Shown piece after piece: positions 48,726-58,219 of a DNA stretch of 58,673 nucleotides. The position numbers and the translations under genes are program-made. A model generated the notes under the pieces. The model made no database searches. It saw nothing but the letters and a program-made list of their open reading frames with translations, and was not told the DNA's origin. The stretch's first letter is position 1. Each line of letters opens with the position of its first letter. The stretch is from Alphaproteobacteria bacterium. Lineage in GTDB: Bacteria > Pseudomonadota > Alphaproteobacteria > Bin95. The stretch is taken from assembly GCA_022826185.1 (NCBI GenBank), contig JAJDVH010000011.1, positions 1-58,673 on the forward strand, read 5' to 3'.

Positions 48726-50904
48726 TGTGAAGTCGGCCCCGTTCCGGCTCCATGACGGTTTCGCCGTGTCCGAAAACGATCCGGACACGAGCGCCGCCAG
48801 CCTCGCCATCCTCCAGATGAAGCGCCGCTCCCTGATCCTCGACGATCTTCTGGACGATGGCAAGTCCGAGGCCGGCGCCGCGCCGGCCCTTACTGGTGAC
48901 ATAGGGTTCGGTCAATCGGTGGCGCAAATCCGGCGGAAAGCCCGGCCCGTTATCCTCTACCGTTATTTCCGCGCTTTCGGGCAGTGCCGCCAGCGCAACC
49001 GTTATCCGGCCGCCCCTGTCCTCCAGCGCCTGCGCCGCGTTGAGCAGGAGGTTGGTGATGGCCTGGCCAAGCAGTTGCGGGTCGCAGACCTGCATGACAG
49101 GGCGTTCCGGCAAGCTCATTTCGATTTCGATGCCCTGGGCTGCACCCGTTTGCAGAAAGACCGCCCGGCGCACGACGTCGCCAAGGTCGGCTTCCGCCAG
49201 CACCGGGGCCGGCATACGGGCAAAGGAGGCGAACTCATTGACCATCCGGCGCATGTCGTCCACCTGGCGCACGATGGTGTCGATGCACATCGAGAAGGTC
49301 TCGGGGTCGTCCTCGATCTGGTGGGCATAGCGCCGGCCGAGACGCTCCGCGGCAAGCTGGATGGGCGTGAGCGGATTCTTGATCTCGTGGGCGATGCGGC
49401 GCGCCACATCGGACCACGCGGCTGTCCGCTGCGCAGCCTGCAAGTCCGTGATGTCCGCAAATGTCAGCACGAATCCGCCAGTGCCGCCCGGGGAGGTCTC
49501 GGCCCTCGCACGGACCTGGAAGGTCCGCAATTCGCGCTCGCGCTCGATTTCCACCTCGGTCTCGACGGTGCGGTCCGGGCGTCTCGACGCATCCTCCAGC
49601 GCTGTCCCGAATTCGGGAACGATCTCCGCCAACGGGCGGTCGAGATGCCCGGTCAGGTCCACGCCCAGCAGGTCGGAAGCCACCCTGTTCGGCAAATGCA
49701 CCCGGCGCTCCGCGTCCAGCCCCACCACGCCGACCGCGACGCCGGCGAGCACGGCCTCGGTAAATCGGCGCCGCTCCTCCAGCTCCCGGTTCGCGTCGAT
49801 AAGCGCGGTGCGCTGATGGTCGAGCTGGCTGGTCATGCGGTTGAAGGCCCGGCCGAGCGCATCGATCTCCCCGCGTTCCCTGTCGTTTACCGGCACGCGC
49901 GCGGTCAGGTCTCCGCCGCGCACCCGGTCGGCTGCCGAGATCAGGTTCATGACCGGCTCCGCCAATTGCGCGGCGAGGTTGAAGCCCACCCAGATGGCGG
50001 CGAAGATGAACAGGGCCGCCACGGTCGCGAACATCATCGCGAAGGTGTATTCGATCTGGGTGCGCCGTCCCTCGAAGGCTGCATATTCGGCCACGGCCGA
50101 CCGCACGCGCGTCACCTGGTTGACGACAATCGGGTCCACATACCGTCCGATATAGAGGAAGGTGTCGTTCACGCCCGCGATGCGCAGCAAGGCCCCCAGG
50201 CGGTCTCCGTCCCGGTCTTCGACGATGGCGACCTCCCCGCGCCGGGCGGCCTTCAGCGCCCACTCGGGGACGGGCGAGAACACCGCCCCGAACGAGAACA
50301 TCGAGCGTGCGAGAACGCGCCCCCCGGCATGCAGCACCTGGGCGTCGGAAAGCGAACGCGCGCTCGCATGCGCCTCCAGCACATTCTCCAGGCGGCGGGT
50401 ATTGGCGAACAATTGCGGCCCGCCCCGACTGAGGTCGTTCGCCATTGCAAACGCATCGGCGACGACCACGCGCCTGTGCTCCTCCACATAGGCCTGGGCG
50501 ACGACCAGGGACCGCTCGAGAGCGGTCTGCACCCTCTGGCTGAACCAGCCCTGCAGCCCGTAGTGGAAGAAGAGCACGGTAAACAGCGCAACGAGCGCCG
50601 TCGGCACGAGCGCAACGACGGTGAACAGCACGGCGAGGCGCACATGGAGCTGGGAGCCGCCCCGCCTGCGCCGCCGCGCGCGCCAGAGCGCCACGACCCG
50701 GTATCCGACCACCGTCGCCAGCAGCACCAGCAGGACGAGATCGACGACGAGCAGGACGACGACATTCTGCACGGTCGGCGGAATGACGGGCACCGTGCCG
50801 GTCATCACCAGATAGGTGAGCACGCCCGAAAACGCCGCGAGACCGGCGAACGCGAAGGCGGCCCATCTCCGCATGACCGGGCGATTCCCGAATCGCCGCA
50901 GCAT
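48718..50904 (-). CDS. ntrY: NtrY sensor histidine kinase
   Basis: 728 aa. Several N-terminal membrane helices (residues about 12-110), a periplasmic loop, a further helix near 290, HAMP (NLISAADRVRGGDLTARVPV), PAS (VLAGVAVGVVGLDAERRVHL), DHp with the phosphorylated His in [20 protein letters not shown], and HATPase (NLLLNAAQALED, VEDNGPGFPPDL, GAGLGLAIVQKIVEDQGA). Partner of NtrX in nitrogen and redox control. Its ATG overlaps the ntrC stop (TGATG). Confidence 0.96.
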   Translation of the reverse strand: MLRRFGNRPVMRRWAAFAFAGLAAFSGVLTYLVMTGTVPVIPPTVQNVVVLLVVDLVLLVLLATVVGYRVVALWRARRRRRGGSQLHVRLAVLFTVVALVPTALVALFTVLFFHYGLQGWFSQRVQTALERSLVVAQAYVEEHRRVVVADAFAMANDLSRGGPQLFANTRRLENVLEAHASARSLSDAQVLHAGGRVLARSMFSFGAVFSPVPEWALKAARRGEVAIVEDRDGDRLGALLRIAGVNDTFLYIGRYVDPIVVNQVTRVRSAVAEYAAFEGRRTQIEYTFAMMFATVAALFIFAAIWVGFNLAAQLAEPVMNLISAADRVRGGDLTARVPVNDRERGEIDALGRAFNRMTSQLDHQRTALIDANRELEERRRFTEAVLAGVAVGVVGLDAERRVHLPNRVASDLLGVDLTGHLDRPLAEIVPEFGTALEDASRRPDRTVETEVEIERERELRTFQVRARAETSPGGTGGFVLTFADITDLQAAQRTAAWSDVARRIAHEIKNPLTPIQLAAERLGRRYAHQIEDDPETFSMCIDTIVRQVDDMRRMVNEFASFARMPAPVLAEADLGDVVRRAVFLQTGAAQGIEIEMSLPERPVMQVCDPQLLGQAITNLLLNAAQALEDRGGRITVALAALPESAEITVEDNGPGFPPDLRHRLTEPYVTSKGRRGAGLGLAIVQKIVEDQGAALHLEDGEAGGARVRIVFGHGETVMEPERGRLHNA

Positions 50905-52352
50905 CAGCGCAGGCCGCGGACCACCGGAATCTCCAGATACCGGATCTTCTTGCGCAGCGTGTTCCGGTTGAGGCCGAGGATTTCGGCGGACCTAATCTGG
51001 TTGCCGTTGGTCGCCGCCAGGCAATGCTGGATCAGCGGCCGCTCCACCTCGCGGAGGATGCGTTCGTAGAGGCCGGGCTCCGGCAGGCCGTCGCTGTCGA
51101 GCGGGAAGTGCCGGCGCAGGTGCACATCCACCGCTTCGCCGAGCGATTCCGCCCGTTCGACGGGCGCCGGCATGTCGTCCGATGCTTCCTCCGCGATCTC
51201 CGCCAGTTCCGCTTCCACGATTTCGTCGCCGACCGTGTCCTGGGGATAAAGGGCGGCGATCCTGCGGATAAGGTTTTCGAGTTCGCGCACATTGCCCGGC
51301 CAGGAATAGGCGCGCAGGCGGCGCATCGCTTCGCTGTCGATCGTCTTGGCGCCGAGGCCCTCGCGGCGCGCGACGGCAAGGAAATGGGCGACGAGTTCCG
51401 GGATGTCCTCGCGGCGCTGGCGCAGGGGCGGCACGCGCAGCGGCACGACGTTCAGCCGGTAGAAGAGGTCTTCGCGAAACAGGCCCTGCCGGATGGAGAG
51501 GCGCAGGTCGCGATGGGTCGCCGCCACGATGCGGACATTGGCGCGGAGCGGCTGCCGGCCGCCGACCCGCGTGTATTCGCCCTCCTGCAGCACGCGCAGC
51601 AGCCGGGTCTGCGCTTCCATCGGCATGTCGCCGATCTCGTCGAGGAAGAGCGTGCCGCCTTCCGCCTGCTCGAAACGCCCGGCCATGCGCTGCGAGGCGC
51701 CGGTGAAGGCCCCGCGCTCATGCCCGAACAGCTCCGCCTCGATGAGGTCCTTCGGGATCGCGGCCATGTTGATGGCGACGAACGGTCCGTTGCGCCGGGC
51801 GCCGTAGTCGTGCAGGGCGCGTGCGATCAGCTCCTTCCCCGTCCCCGACTCGCCGGTGATCGTCACCGTGAGGTCCACGCCGACCAGCCGCGCGACGACC
51901 CGGTAGATTTCCTGCATGGCCGGGGACCGGCCGATCAGGGGCAGGCGGCCGGCTTCGTCCTCCTCCCGCTCGACCGGCGGGTCGGCCAGCGGCGCGCTCA
52001 GCGCGCGCTGCACGATGCCGATCAGCTCGGCAATGTCGAACGGCTTGGGCAGATATTCGAACGCGCCCCGCTCCGCCGCCGTCACGGCCGTCTGTAAGGT
52101 CGATCTGGCGCTCATCACGATCACGCGCAGTTCCGGCCTTCGCCGGCGGATCCGCGGCACCAGGTCCAGGCCGTTCTCGTCCGGCATCACCACATCGGTA
52201 ATCACCAGGTCGCCCTCGCCGTCCTGCACCCAGTGCCAGAGGGTGGCGGCGTTGCTGGTCGCCTTCACCTCGTAGCCAGCCCGTCCGAGCGCATGGCTGA
52301 GCACGGTGCGCACGGCGCGGTCGTCATCGGCGACAAGAACGGTGGCGTTCAC
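50904..52352 (-). CDS. ntrC: NtrC nitrogen regulator, sigma-54 activator
   Basis: 482 aa. Receiver domain ([18 protein letters not shown], phospho-acceptor Asp in [19 protein letters not shown]), AAA+ domain with [30 protein letters not shown] (intact GAFTGA) and [12 protein letters not shown], and a C-terminal Fis HTH ([20 protein letters not shown]). Activates nitrogen-assimilation promoters. Downstream of ntrB with a 4-bp overlap. Confidence 0.97.
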   Translation of the reverse strand: MNATVLVADDDRAVRTVLSHALGRAGYEVKATSNAATLWHWVQDGEGDLVITDVVMPDENGLDLVPRIRRRRPELRVIVMSARSTLQTAVTAAERGAFEYLPKPFDIAELIGIVQRALSAPLADPPVEREEDEAGRLPLIGRSPAMQEIYRVVARLVGVDLTVTITGESGTGKELIARALHDYGARRNGPFVAINMAAIPKDLIEAELFGHERGAFTGASQRMAGRFEQAEGGTLFLDEIGDMPMEAQTRLLRVLQEGEYTRVGGRQPLRANVRIVAATHRDLRLSIRQGLFREDLFYRLNVVPLRVPPLRQRREDIPELVAHFLAVARREGLGAKTIDSEAMRRLRAYSWPGNVRELENLIRRIAALYPQDTVGDEIVEAELAEIAEEASDDMPAPVERAESLGEAVDVHLRRHFPLDSDGLPEPGLYERILREVERPLIQHCLAATNGNQIRSAEILGLNRNTLRKKIRYLEIPVVRGLR

Positions 52353-53425
52353 CGCACACCTCCTTCCTCGATATCTACAGGCAGCAGCACGCGAAAGACA
52401 GTGCGCCGGGGCTCGCTCTCGAATGCGACCGCGCCGGCATGCTCGTCCACGATCTTGGCGACGAGCGCGAGGCCGAGCCCCTGCCCTCCCTGCCGGCCGG
52501 TCACGAACGGGTCGAACAGCGTCCTGTGCAGCTCCTCGGGAATGCCGCGGCCATTGTCCTGCACGGACACCTCAAGCGGCAGATGCACGCGCCTGCCGCT
52601 TCCCGAAACCGCAAGCCTCTCGCCGTGGCGAAACACTGTGCGGAGCAGAATCTCGCCGCCCTCTCCCGGGCAGGCTTCGGCCGCGTTCTTCACCAGGTTG
52701 AGAAACACCTGCACCAGCCGGTCATGGTCGCCCGGAACCGGGGGCAGGGACGGGTCATACTCCTCCACGAACGCGATTCCGGAAGCGAAACCGGCCTCGG
52801 AAACCCTGCGCACCCGGTTCAGGACCTCGTGGATATTGACGGGCTTGCGGTCCAGCCCCTCGGGCCCGGCGAACGCCTCCATCCGGTTGACCAGCGCCGC
52901 CACCCGGTCCGCCTCGTCGCGGATCAGCGCGGCCAGTTCCCGGTCGCCGGCATCGACATTCGCCTCGATAAGCTGGGCCGCCCCCCGGATTCCGGCGAGC
53001 GGGTTCTTGATCTCGTGGGCGAGCAGGGCCGCCATGCCCCCGACCGACCGCGCCGCGCCGCGGTGCGCGAGATGCCGGTCGATCTCGCGCGCCAGCGTCA
53101 TCGGCACAAGCATGACGGCGACGACGCCCGGATCGTCGCTGACGGGCGACAATTGCGCGACGACCACGGGCAGCTTCACGCGCGGCGTCTCGATGGAGAC
53201 CTCGTATTCGGTGAGGTTGACATCCTGTTCGCGCACGGTCTCGATCATGCCGAACAGGGGGTGGTCCGCCGGCAGGATGCGGCTCAGGGGCCGGCCCAAG
53301 GCCTGGGGCGCACCGGTATTGAGAAGACTCTCGGCCGCCGGGTTGAAAGAGGTGACCCTGCCGGCGCGGTCAACTGTAAGCACCGCCGCGTTGAGGGCGG
53401 AGAGTATGGCCGCCGCGCCTGTCAT
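52349..53425 (-). CDS. ntrB: NtrB nitrogen-regulation histidine kinase
   Basis: 358 aa, soluble. PAS domain ([32 protein letters not shown]), DHp with phosphorylated His in [20 protein letters not shown], HATPase N box [14 protein letters not shown], and [20 protein letters not shown]. It phosphorylates or dephosphorylates NtrC in response to PII. First gene of the ntrB-C-Y-X-trkA run. In most alphaproteobacteria dusB precedes it; here brnT/brnA does, on the other strand. Confidence 0.95.
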   Translation of the reverse strand: MTGAAAILSALNAAVLTVDRAGRVTSFNPAAESLLNTGAPQALGRPLSRILPADHPLFGMIETVREQDVNLTEYEVSIETPRVKLPVVVAQLSPVSDDPGVVAVMLVPMTLAREIDRHLAHRGAARSVGGMAALLAHEIKNPLAGIRGAAQLIEANVDAGDRELAALIRDEADRVAALVNRMEAFAGPEGLDRKPVNIHEVLNRVRRVSEAGFASGIAFVEEYDPSLPPVPGDHDRLVQVFLNLVKNAAEACPGEGGEILLRTVFRHGERLAVSGSGRRVHLPLEVSVQDNGRGIPEELHRTLFDPFVTGRQGGQGLGLALVAKIVDEHAGAVAFESEPRRTVFRVLLPVDIEEGGVR

Positions 53426-53686
53426 GAGTCCTCGAATTGCCTACTTTGTCACCAACATAGTGATTGCATAAATGATAATCAGTCAAGGGATGGCACCTTA
53501 GTGTCCGGATGTCGATGTCAAGGGTATCAGGAAAATGCTTGCGGGCTCCCGGCCGATTGTGTATATACAGACTGCTGCTCTAGTGCGGCATCTGCTGCAG
53601 CGGCAGAAACAGATGATAGAATCGAAAGGTATTCATAAGGTGATCGTCATGTCCCTCAACCACCATAATGAAAGGAAACAGGACGG

Positions 53687-53989
53687 ATGTGTATTGGAGA
53701 AGATTTCGAATGGGACGATGTTAAATTAGAAGCGAATATAACCAAGCACGGAATCGATTTCACGGACGCAATCGGGATATTCTCCAGCTTCATACGGGAA
53801 ACACGATCTGTTAAGTCAGATGAAGTTCGATGGAAGGCAACCGGTTACTGTGAAGGCATACCACTCACGGTGATCTATACATGGAGAGGCCGCAGGCGCC
53901 GGATCATTTCGGCCAGGCGGGCGAAGCGAAATGAGCGAAAAGAATATCACTTCGATGAGTCTCAGCGAGGCCCTCCTCCGGAGGGGTGA
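53687..53989 (+). CDS. brnT: BrnT-family ribonuclease toxin
   Basis: 100 aa. BrnT fold (RelE-like RNase): DFEWDDVKLEANITKHGIDF, DAIGIFSSFIRETRSVKSDE, RWKATGYCEGIPLTVIYTWRG and RRRRIISARRAKRNERKEYH, with the usual WD, KHG and RIISAR motifs intact. AAAGGAAACAGGA precedes the ATG at 53687. The region 53426-53686 before it is markedly AT-richer than its surroundings and carries a 10-bp palindrome TGTATATACA at 53560-53569, a possible operator for the antitoxin. brnA starts inside its 3' end. Confidence 0.88.
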   Translation: MCIGEDFEWDDVKLEANITKHGIDFTDAIGIFSSFIRETRSVKSDEVRWKATGYCEGIPLTVIYTWRGRRRRIISARRAKRNERKEYHFDESQRGPPPEG

Positions 53990-54257
53990 CAGCAGGACCG
54001 ACTGGGACCGTCTCCGCCGGGAAGAGGCCGCCGGGGTCGATCCCGAAGCCGATCCCGACGAGGGCGAATTCGACGAGTCCACGGCCAGGTTCGTCGAGCC
54101 TGGCCGGAAACAGGCGATTTCGGTCCGGCTGGACCCTGACATTCTTGAATTCTTCAAGGCGGACGGGCCCGGATACCAGACCCGCATGAATGCGGCCCTG
54201 CGGCTCTACATGAACAGTTGCCGGGAACGCACCCGCGCGAAAGAGGCCGCTTCCTGA
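53931..54257 (+). CDS. brnA: BrnA-family antitoxin
   Basis: 108 aa. N-terminal region that wraps the toxin (SLSEALLRRGDSRTDWDRLR), acidic middle, and C-terminal ribbon-helix-helix type DNA-binding part (KQAISVRLDPDILEFFKADG, PGYQTRMNAALRLYMNSCRE). Overlaps brnT by 59 bp in another frame, a normal arrangement. It should neutralise BrnT and repress the pair. ispDF begins 45 bp later. Confidence 0.88.
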   Translation: MSEKNITSMSLSEALLRRGDSRTDWDRLRREEAAGVDPEADPDEGEFDESTARFVEPGRKQAISVRLDPDILEFFKADGPGYQTRMNAALRLYMNSCRERTRAKEAAS

Positions 54258-54302
54258 GAAACCTGCGAATGCGGCGGCGCGGAAGCTGTATGCTCTCCCG
54301 CC

Positions 54303-55427
54303 ATGCGGGACCGTATCGCCCTTATCGTTGCAGCCGGCCGGGGAACGCGCTTCGGCGGCCCTTTGCCCAAGCAGTATCTGCCCTTCGGGGATACGACCGT
54401 CCTGGGCGCCGCCGCGATGGCGCTCCGCCCGTTCATGCCGGTCGCCTGCGTCATCCACCCCGACGATCTGGAGCGGTACCGCTCGGCAACCGCCGGGCTC
54501 GACCTGCTGCCCCCGGTCTTCGGCGGGCCGGACCGGCAGGCAAGCGTTCGCAACGGCCTGGAGGCGTTTGCTGACAATCCGCCTGAACATGTTCTGGTCC
54601 ACGACGCCGCGCGCCCGGACCTTCCGGCGGCGGTCGTCCGGCGGATACTCGCTGCGCTGGAGGCGCATGATGGAGCCGCTCCGGGCCTGGCGGTCGCCGA
54701 CACGCTGAAGCGGGTCGAAGACGGCCGGTCCGTCGGCACCGTCTCCCGCGACGGCCTCTGGCGAATCCAGACGCCCCAGGCGTTCCGGTTCGCCGCCCTG
54801 CTTGAAGCGCACAGGCAGGCCGCGCCCGCCGCATTTTCCGACGACACGGCGCTTGCCGAGGCCGCCGGCCTCCGCATCGCCGTCGTGCAGGGAGACGCAA
54901 GGCTCGAAAAAGTGACCGGTCCCGACGATGCCGCAAGGCTCTCGGGACCCGACATTCGCACCGGCCACGGCTTCGACGTCCACCGTCTGGTGCCCGGCGA
55001 CAGCGTCACGCTCTGCGGCGTCCGCATCCCGCACGACAAGGCGCTTTCCGGCCATTCCGACGCCGATGTCGGCATGCACGCGCTCACCGACGCGATCCTC
55101 GGCGCGTTGGCCGAGGGCGACATCGGGCAGCACTTTCCGCCAAGCGACCCGGAATGGCGCGGCGCGGCCTCCGGGATTTTCCTCGCCCGCGCGCAGGAGA
55201 TGGCGGCGGCGCGGGGCGCGCGCATCCTGCATTGCGATGTGACGCTGGTCTGCGAGGCGCCGAAAATCAGCCCCCACAGAGCCGCCATGCGCGCCGAGCT
55301 CGCCCGCATCCTGGCGCTTCCGGTCGACCGGGTGTCGGTCAAGGCGACGACTTCGGAGAAGCTGGGCTTCACCGGACGCGGCGAAGGCATAGCCGCCCAG
55401 GCGACGGCAACCCTGGCGCTGCCGTGA
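54303..55427 (+). CDS. ispDF: Bifunctional IspD/IspF isoprenoid enzyme
   Basis: 374 aa. IspD domain (residues 1 to about 215): IALIVAAGRGTRFGGPLPKQYLPFG, VHDAARPDLP, DTLKRVEDGRSVGTVSRDGL and WRIQTPQAFRF. IspF domain (about 216-374): TGHGFDVHRLVPGDSVTLCG with metal ligands D and H, HSDADVGMHALTDAILGALA, GDIGQHFPPSDPEWRGAAS, and VKATTSEKLGFTGRGEGIAA. It makes CDP-ME and then ME-cPP in the MEP pathway. The fusion is typical of alphaproteobacteria. Stop overlaps the pgpA GTG. Confidence 0.96.
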   Translation: MRDRIALIVAAGRGTRFGGPLPKQYLPFGDTTVLGAAAMALRPFMPVACVIHPDDLERYRSATAGLDLLPPVFGGPDRQASVRNGLEAFADNPPEHVLVHDAARPDLPAAVVRRILAALEAHDGAAPGLAVADTLKRVEDGRSVGTVSRDGLWRIQTPQAFRFAALLEAHRQAAPAAFSDDTALAEAAGLRIAVVQGDARLEKVTGPDDAARLSGPDIRTGHGFDVHRLVPGDSVTLCGVRIPHDKALSGHSDADVGMHALTDAILGALAEGDIGQHFPPSDPEWRGAASGIFLARAQEMAAARGARILHCDVTLVCEAPKISPHRAAMRAELARILALPVDRVSVKATTSEKLGFTGRGEGIAAQATATLALP

Positions 55428-55894
55428 AGTGGGAACGCCCCGTCGCCACCGTCTTCGGGCTGGGCCTTCTGCCCGGGGCGCCGGGCAGCTGGGCTTCGCT
55501 GGCCGCCCTGCCGCCTGCATGGGCGATTGTCTGGGCGGGCGGCCCCTGGGCGCTGGCTGGCGCAGCGGCGCTGGTCGGGATCGCGGGCTGCCGCGCGGCC
55601 ACGGCGTATGAACGGGCGACGGGCGAGCGGGACGCCAGCGCGGTTGTCGTCGATGAGGTCGCGGGACAATGGCTGGTGCTGGCGACGTTGCCGCTCGACC
55701 TCCTCGCCTACGCTCTCGGCTTCGCCGCATTCCGCCTCTTCGACATGGCCAAGCCGCCGCCGATAGGATGGATCGAGAGAAAGATATCGGGAGGACCCGG
55801 CGTGATGGCGGACGATATTGCGGCGGCGGTCTGCGCAGCCGCACTGCTCCATCTTGCCGACTGGGGGTTGGGCGATGGCGTTCTTTTCCGCTGA
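55424..55894 (+). CDS. pgpA: Phosphatidylglycerophosphatase A
   Basis: 156 aa. Membrane enzyme that makes phosphatidylglycerol. GTG start at 55424 (GTGA with the ispDF stop). Motifs: FGLGLLPGAPGSWASLAALP, DASAVVVDEVAGQWLVLATL (catalytic DE--G), FRLFDMAKPPPIGWIERKIS, and GGPGVMADDIAAAVCAAALL. Three to four membrane helices. Overlaps the next gene by 20 bp. Confidence 0.94.
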   Translation: MKWERPVATVFGLGLLPGAPGSWASLAALPPAWAIVWAGGPWALAGAAALVGIAGCRAATAYERATGERDASAVVVDEVAGQWLVLATLPLDLLAYALGFAAFRLFDMAKPPPIGWIERKISGGPGVMADDIAAAVCAAALLHLADWGLGDGVLFR

Positions 55895-56384
55895 ACTGCT
55901 TGAAGCGACGGAAGCTCTGCTCGATGCGTGCCGCAGCGAAGGGCTTCGGCTGACGACGGCCGAATCCTGCACCGGGGGCCTCATTGCCTCGCTGCTGACC
56001 GAGATACCCGGTTCCTCCGACGTCGTCGGGCGCGGCTTCGTCACCTATTCCAACGAGGCCAAGCAGGACATGCTCGGCGTGCGGGCCGAAACGCTCGCCG
56101 CCCATGGCGCGGTCAGCGGCGAAACGGCGCGAGAAATGGCATCCGGCGCGCTCGCCCGCGCCGGCCCGGACGCCCATTTCGCCGTCGCCGTTACCGGCGT
56201 GGCCGGCCCGGGCGGCGGTTCGGTCGAGAAGCCCGTCGGCACCGTATGGCTTGCAGTCGCATCCGCCGGGGGCGAAACCGTGGCATCGAAGCACACGCTC
56301 GACGGCGACCGCGCGGAGATTCGCCGCGCCGCGGTCGAATGTGCGGTAACAATGCTCCGCTCGGCTGTAGAGCGGGACGTTTGA
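55875..56384 (+). CDS. pncC: CinA C-terminal domain protein, nicotinamide-nucleotide amidase
   Basis: 169 aa. Stand-alone CinA/PncC amidase domain without the N-terminal COG1058 part. Catalytic motifs LTTAESCTGGLIASLLTEIP (Ser) and the loop VTGVAGPGGGSVEKPVGTVW. It hydrolyses NMN to NaMN and ammonia in NAD recycling. Start ATG at 55875 overlaps pgpA. The short form is common in alphaproteobacteria next to pgpA. Confidence 0.93.
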   Translation: MAFFSAELLEATEALLDACRSEGLRLTTAESCTGGLIASLLTEIPGSSDVVGRGFVTYSNEAKQDMLGVRAETLAAHGAVSGETAREMASGALARAGPDAHFAVAVTGVAGPGGGSVEKPVGTVWLAVASAGGETVASKHTLDGDRAEIRRAAVECAVTMLRSAVERDV

Positions 56385-56412
56385 CGACATTCCAGAACAC
56401 AAGGATGAATCG

Positions 56413-57963
56413 ATGGGCTGGTCCCGCGAGATTGAGGATATTCACGCCAAGCGCCGCGCGGCGCTGGAACAGGGCGGCGCGGAGGCGGTGGCGCGCCAGC
56501 ACGCGCAGGGCCGGCTGACCGTCCGCGAGCGCATCGACGGGCTCGTCGATCCCGGCGCCTTCCGCGAGCACGGACGCGGGGCCGGCGGGGCCGAGCGCGA
56601 TGCCGACGGCGCGCTCAAGAGCTTCACGCCGGCCAATTTCGTGGTCGGACTGGGGCGCATCGACGGCCGGCCGGTGGTTGTCGGCGGCGAGGATTTCACC
56701 GTGCGCGGCGGCTCCCCGAACGCGGCGGGCCTGCGCAAGAGCGTCTATATCGAGGATCTGGCGCTGCAATACCGTGTGCCTCTGATCCGCCTGCACGAGG
56801 GCGGCGGCGGCAGCGTCACCGGGGCCGGCGGCGGCGGCCCGGTCGGCGAGGCGGTCTATGCGCCGCGCCGGTTCGCCTCGGTGGCCGAGTGCATGGGCGT
56901 CGTGCCGGTGGCGACGGCGGCCCTGGGCCCGGTTGCGGGGCTGCCGGCATCCCGGCTTGTCGCCGCGCATTTCTCGGTGATGTCGAAGGAAAACGCGCAA
57001 GTGCTGATCGCGGGTCCGGCGGTCGTCAAGCGGGCGCTCGGCGAAGACGTGACCAAGGAAGAGCTGGGCGGCGTCCAGGTGCATGCGAAGAGCGGCGCCA
57101 TCGACAATATCGCCGAGGACGAGGCCGACGCGCTCGCGCAGATCAGGCGTTTCCTCTCCTATCTCCCGCAGAATGCCTGGCAGGTGCCGGCCCGCGCCGG
57201 GACGGACGACGACCCGGCCCGCGCCGAAGAGGCGCTGCGCAGCATCGTGCCGGAGGACCGCCGCAAGTTCTTTAACATGCGCCGGGCCATCTCGCTGATC
57301 GTGGACCGCGACTCCATGTTCGAGATGTCGCGCCAGTACGGGCCTGGGCAGGTCACCATGCTGGCCCGGCTGAACGGCTATCCGGTCGGCGTGTTTTCCA
57401 ACGATGCGCGCTTCTATGCGGGCGCCATGACGGCGGACGGCGCGCGCAAGGCCAGGCGCTTCATCGAGTTCTGCGAGACCTTCAACCTGCCGATCGTGAG
57501 CTTCGTGGACGAACCCGGTTTCATGATCGGCAGCCAGGCGGAGCAGGAGGGCGCCATCCGCGCCGGCACCGCCGCCGTGCTGGCGGCCGCCACCTGCCGG
57601 TCGCCCTGGGCATCGGTCATCGTGCGCAAGTCCTTTGGCGTCGCCCAGGGCGCGCATTACGGCCCCGGCGCCTATGTCCTCGGCTGGCCCTCGGCGGAGA
57701 TGGGCGCCCTGCCGCTCGAAGGCGGCGTCGCCGTGGCCTTCGGGCGCGAAATCGCGGCCGCGGACGATCCTGAGGCGAAGCGCGCCGAGATCGAGGCGCG
57801 CATGGCTGCGACGCTGTCCCCTGCCCGCCGCGCGGAGAGCTTTTCCATGCACGAGCTTATCGACCCCCGCGAGACCCGCGCCATGCTCTGCGAGTGGATC
57901 GAATGGAGCCAGCCGCGGCTCGAAACCCAATGCGGCCCCTCCCGCTTCGCCATCCGCCCGTGA
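56413..57963 (+). CDS. Acyl-CoA carboxylase carboxyltransferase (beta) subunit
   Basis: 516 aa. Carboxyl transferase that moves CO2 from biotin to an acyl-CoA such as propionyl- or methylcrotonyl-CoA. Conserved blocks: AQGRLTVRERIDGLVDPGAF, VVVGGEDFTVRGGSPN, PLIRLHEGGGGSVTGAGG, LPIVSFVDEPGFMIGSQAEQ, and RKSFGVAQGAHYGPGAY. The biotin-carrying alpha subunit is not in the window. Close in type to the large group of PCC/MCC-like beta subunits without a fixed substrate. Starts 28 bp after pncC. Confidence 0.88.
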   Translation: MGWSREIEDIHAKRRAALEQGGAEAVARQHAQGRLTVRERIDGLVDPGAFREHGRGAGGAERDADGALKSFTPANFVVGLGRIDGRPVVVGGEDFTVRGGSPNAAGLRKSVYIEDLALQYRVPLIRLHEGGGGSVTGAGGGGPVGEAVYAPRRFASVAECMGVVPVATAALGPVAGLPASRLVAAHFSVMSKENAQVLIAGPAVVKRALGEDVTKEELGGVQVHAKSGAIDNIAEDEADALAQIRRFLSYLPQNAWQVPARAGTDDDPARAEEALRSIVPEDRRKFFNMRRAISLIVDRDSMFEMSRQYGPGQVTMLARLNGYPVGVFSNDARFYAGAMTADGARKARRFIEFCETFNLPIVSFVDEPGFMIGSQAEQEGAIRAGTAAVLAAATCRSPWASVIVRKSFGVAQGAHYGPGAYVLGWPSAEMGALPLEGGVAVAFGREIAAADDPEAKRAEIEARMAATLSPARRAESFSMHELIDPRETRAMLCEWIEWSQPRLETQCGPSRFAIRP

Positions 57964-58029
57964 TCGGCCTCCGGTTCGCGTAACGCCTGATCCGTTCGTG
58001 TTGAAACGGCCCCGTTCACATAACCTCAA

Positions 58030-58078
58030 CCGTCACCCCGGACGGAGCGGAGCGAAGATCCGGGGTCCGGGGCGACGG
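58030..58078. repeat. Imperfect inverted repeat, dispersed intergenic type
   Basis: CCGTCACCCCGGAC (58030-58043) pairs with GTCCGGGGCGACGG (58065-58078) with one mismatch, around a loop containing GGAGCGGAGCGAAGATCC. This CCCCGGA...GGGGTCCGGGG form is a common dispersed intergenic repeat in high-GC alphaproteobacteria. It follows the carboxylase gene and might also end its transcript. Confidence 0.55.
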
Positions 58079-58159
58079 TTGGGGGTGGCTCCGCCTGTCC
58101 CTGCTGCCGGCGTTTCAAGAAAAATCTCCGGCAGTTTCATTTTTTGTTCCCGTGCGGGC

Positions 58160-58219
58160 TTGACATTTGGCGGTATGGTGTAGAATGAAAGTAGAGAGAG
58201 GCGGCTTCCGGGGCCGCCT
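58160..58219 (+). promoter_or_regulatory. Promoter-like boxes followed by attenuator-like hairpin
   Basis: TTGACA (58160-58165) and TAGAAT (58181-58186) are 15 bp apart, shorter than ideal. Thirteen bases on, AGGCGGC (58199-58205) pairs with GCCGCCT (58213-58219) around a 7-nt loop, and TTTCGG follows. A transcript would thus form a hairpin almost at once. Beyond it, 58220-58400 is GC-rich with no coding signal that I recognise. Confidence 0.35.

Noticed and set aside
48466-51069. 867-codon plus-strand frame opposite ntrX and ntrY
   Set aside because: The minus strand encodes NtrY and NtrX with all catalytic motifs. The plus frame has no recognisable domain.
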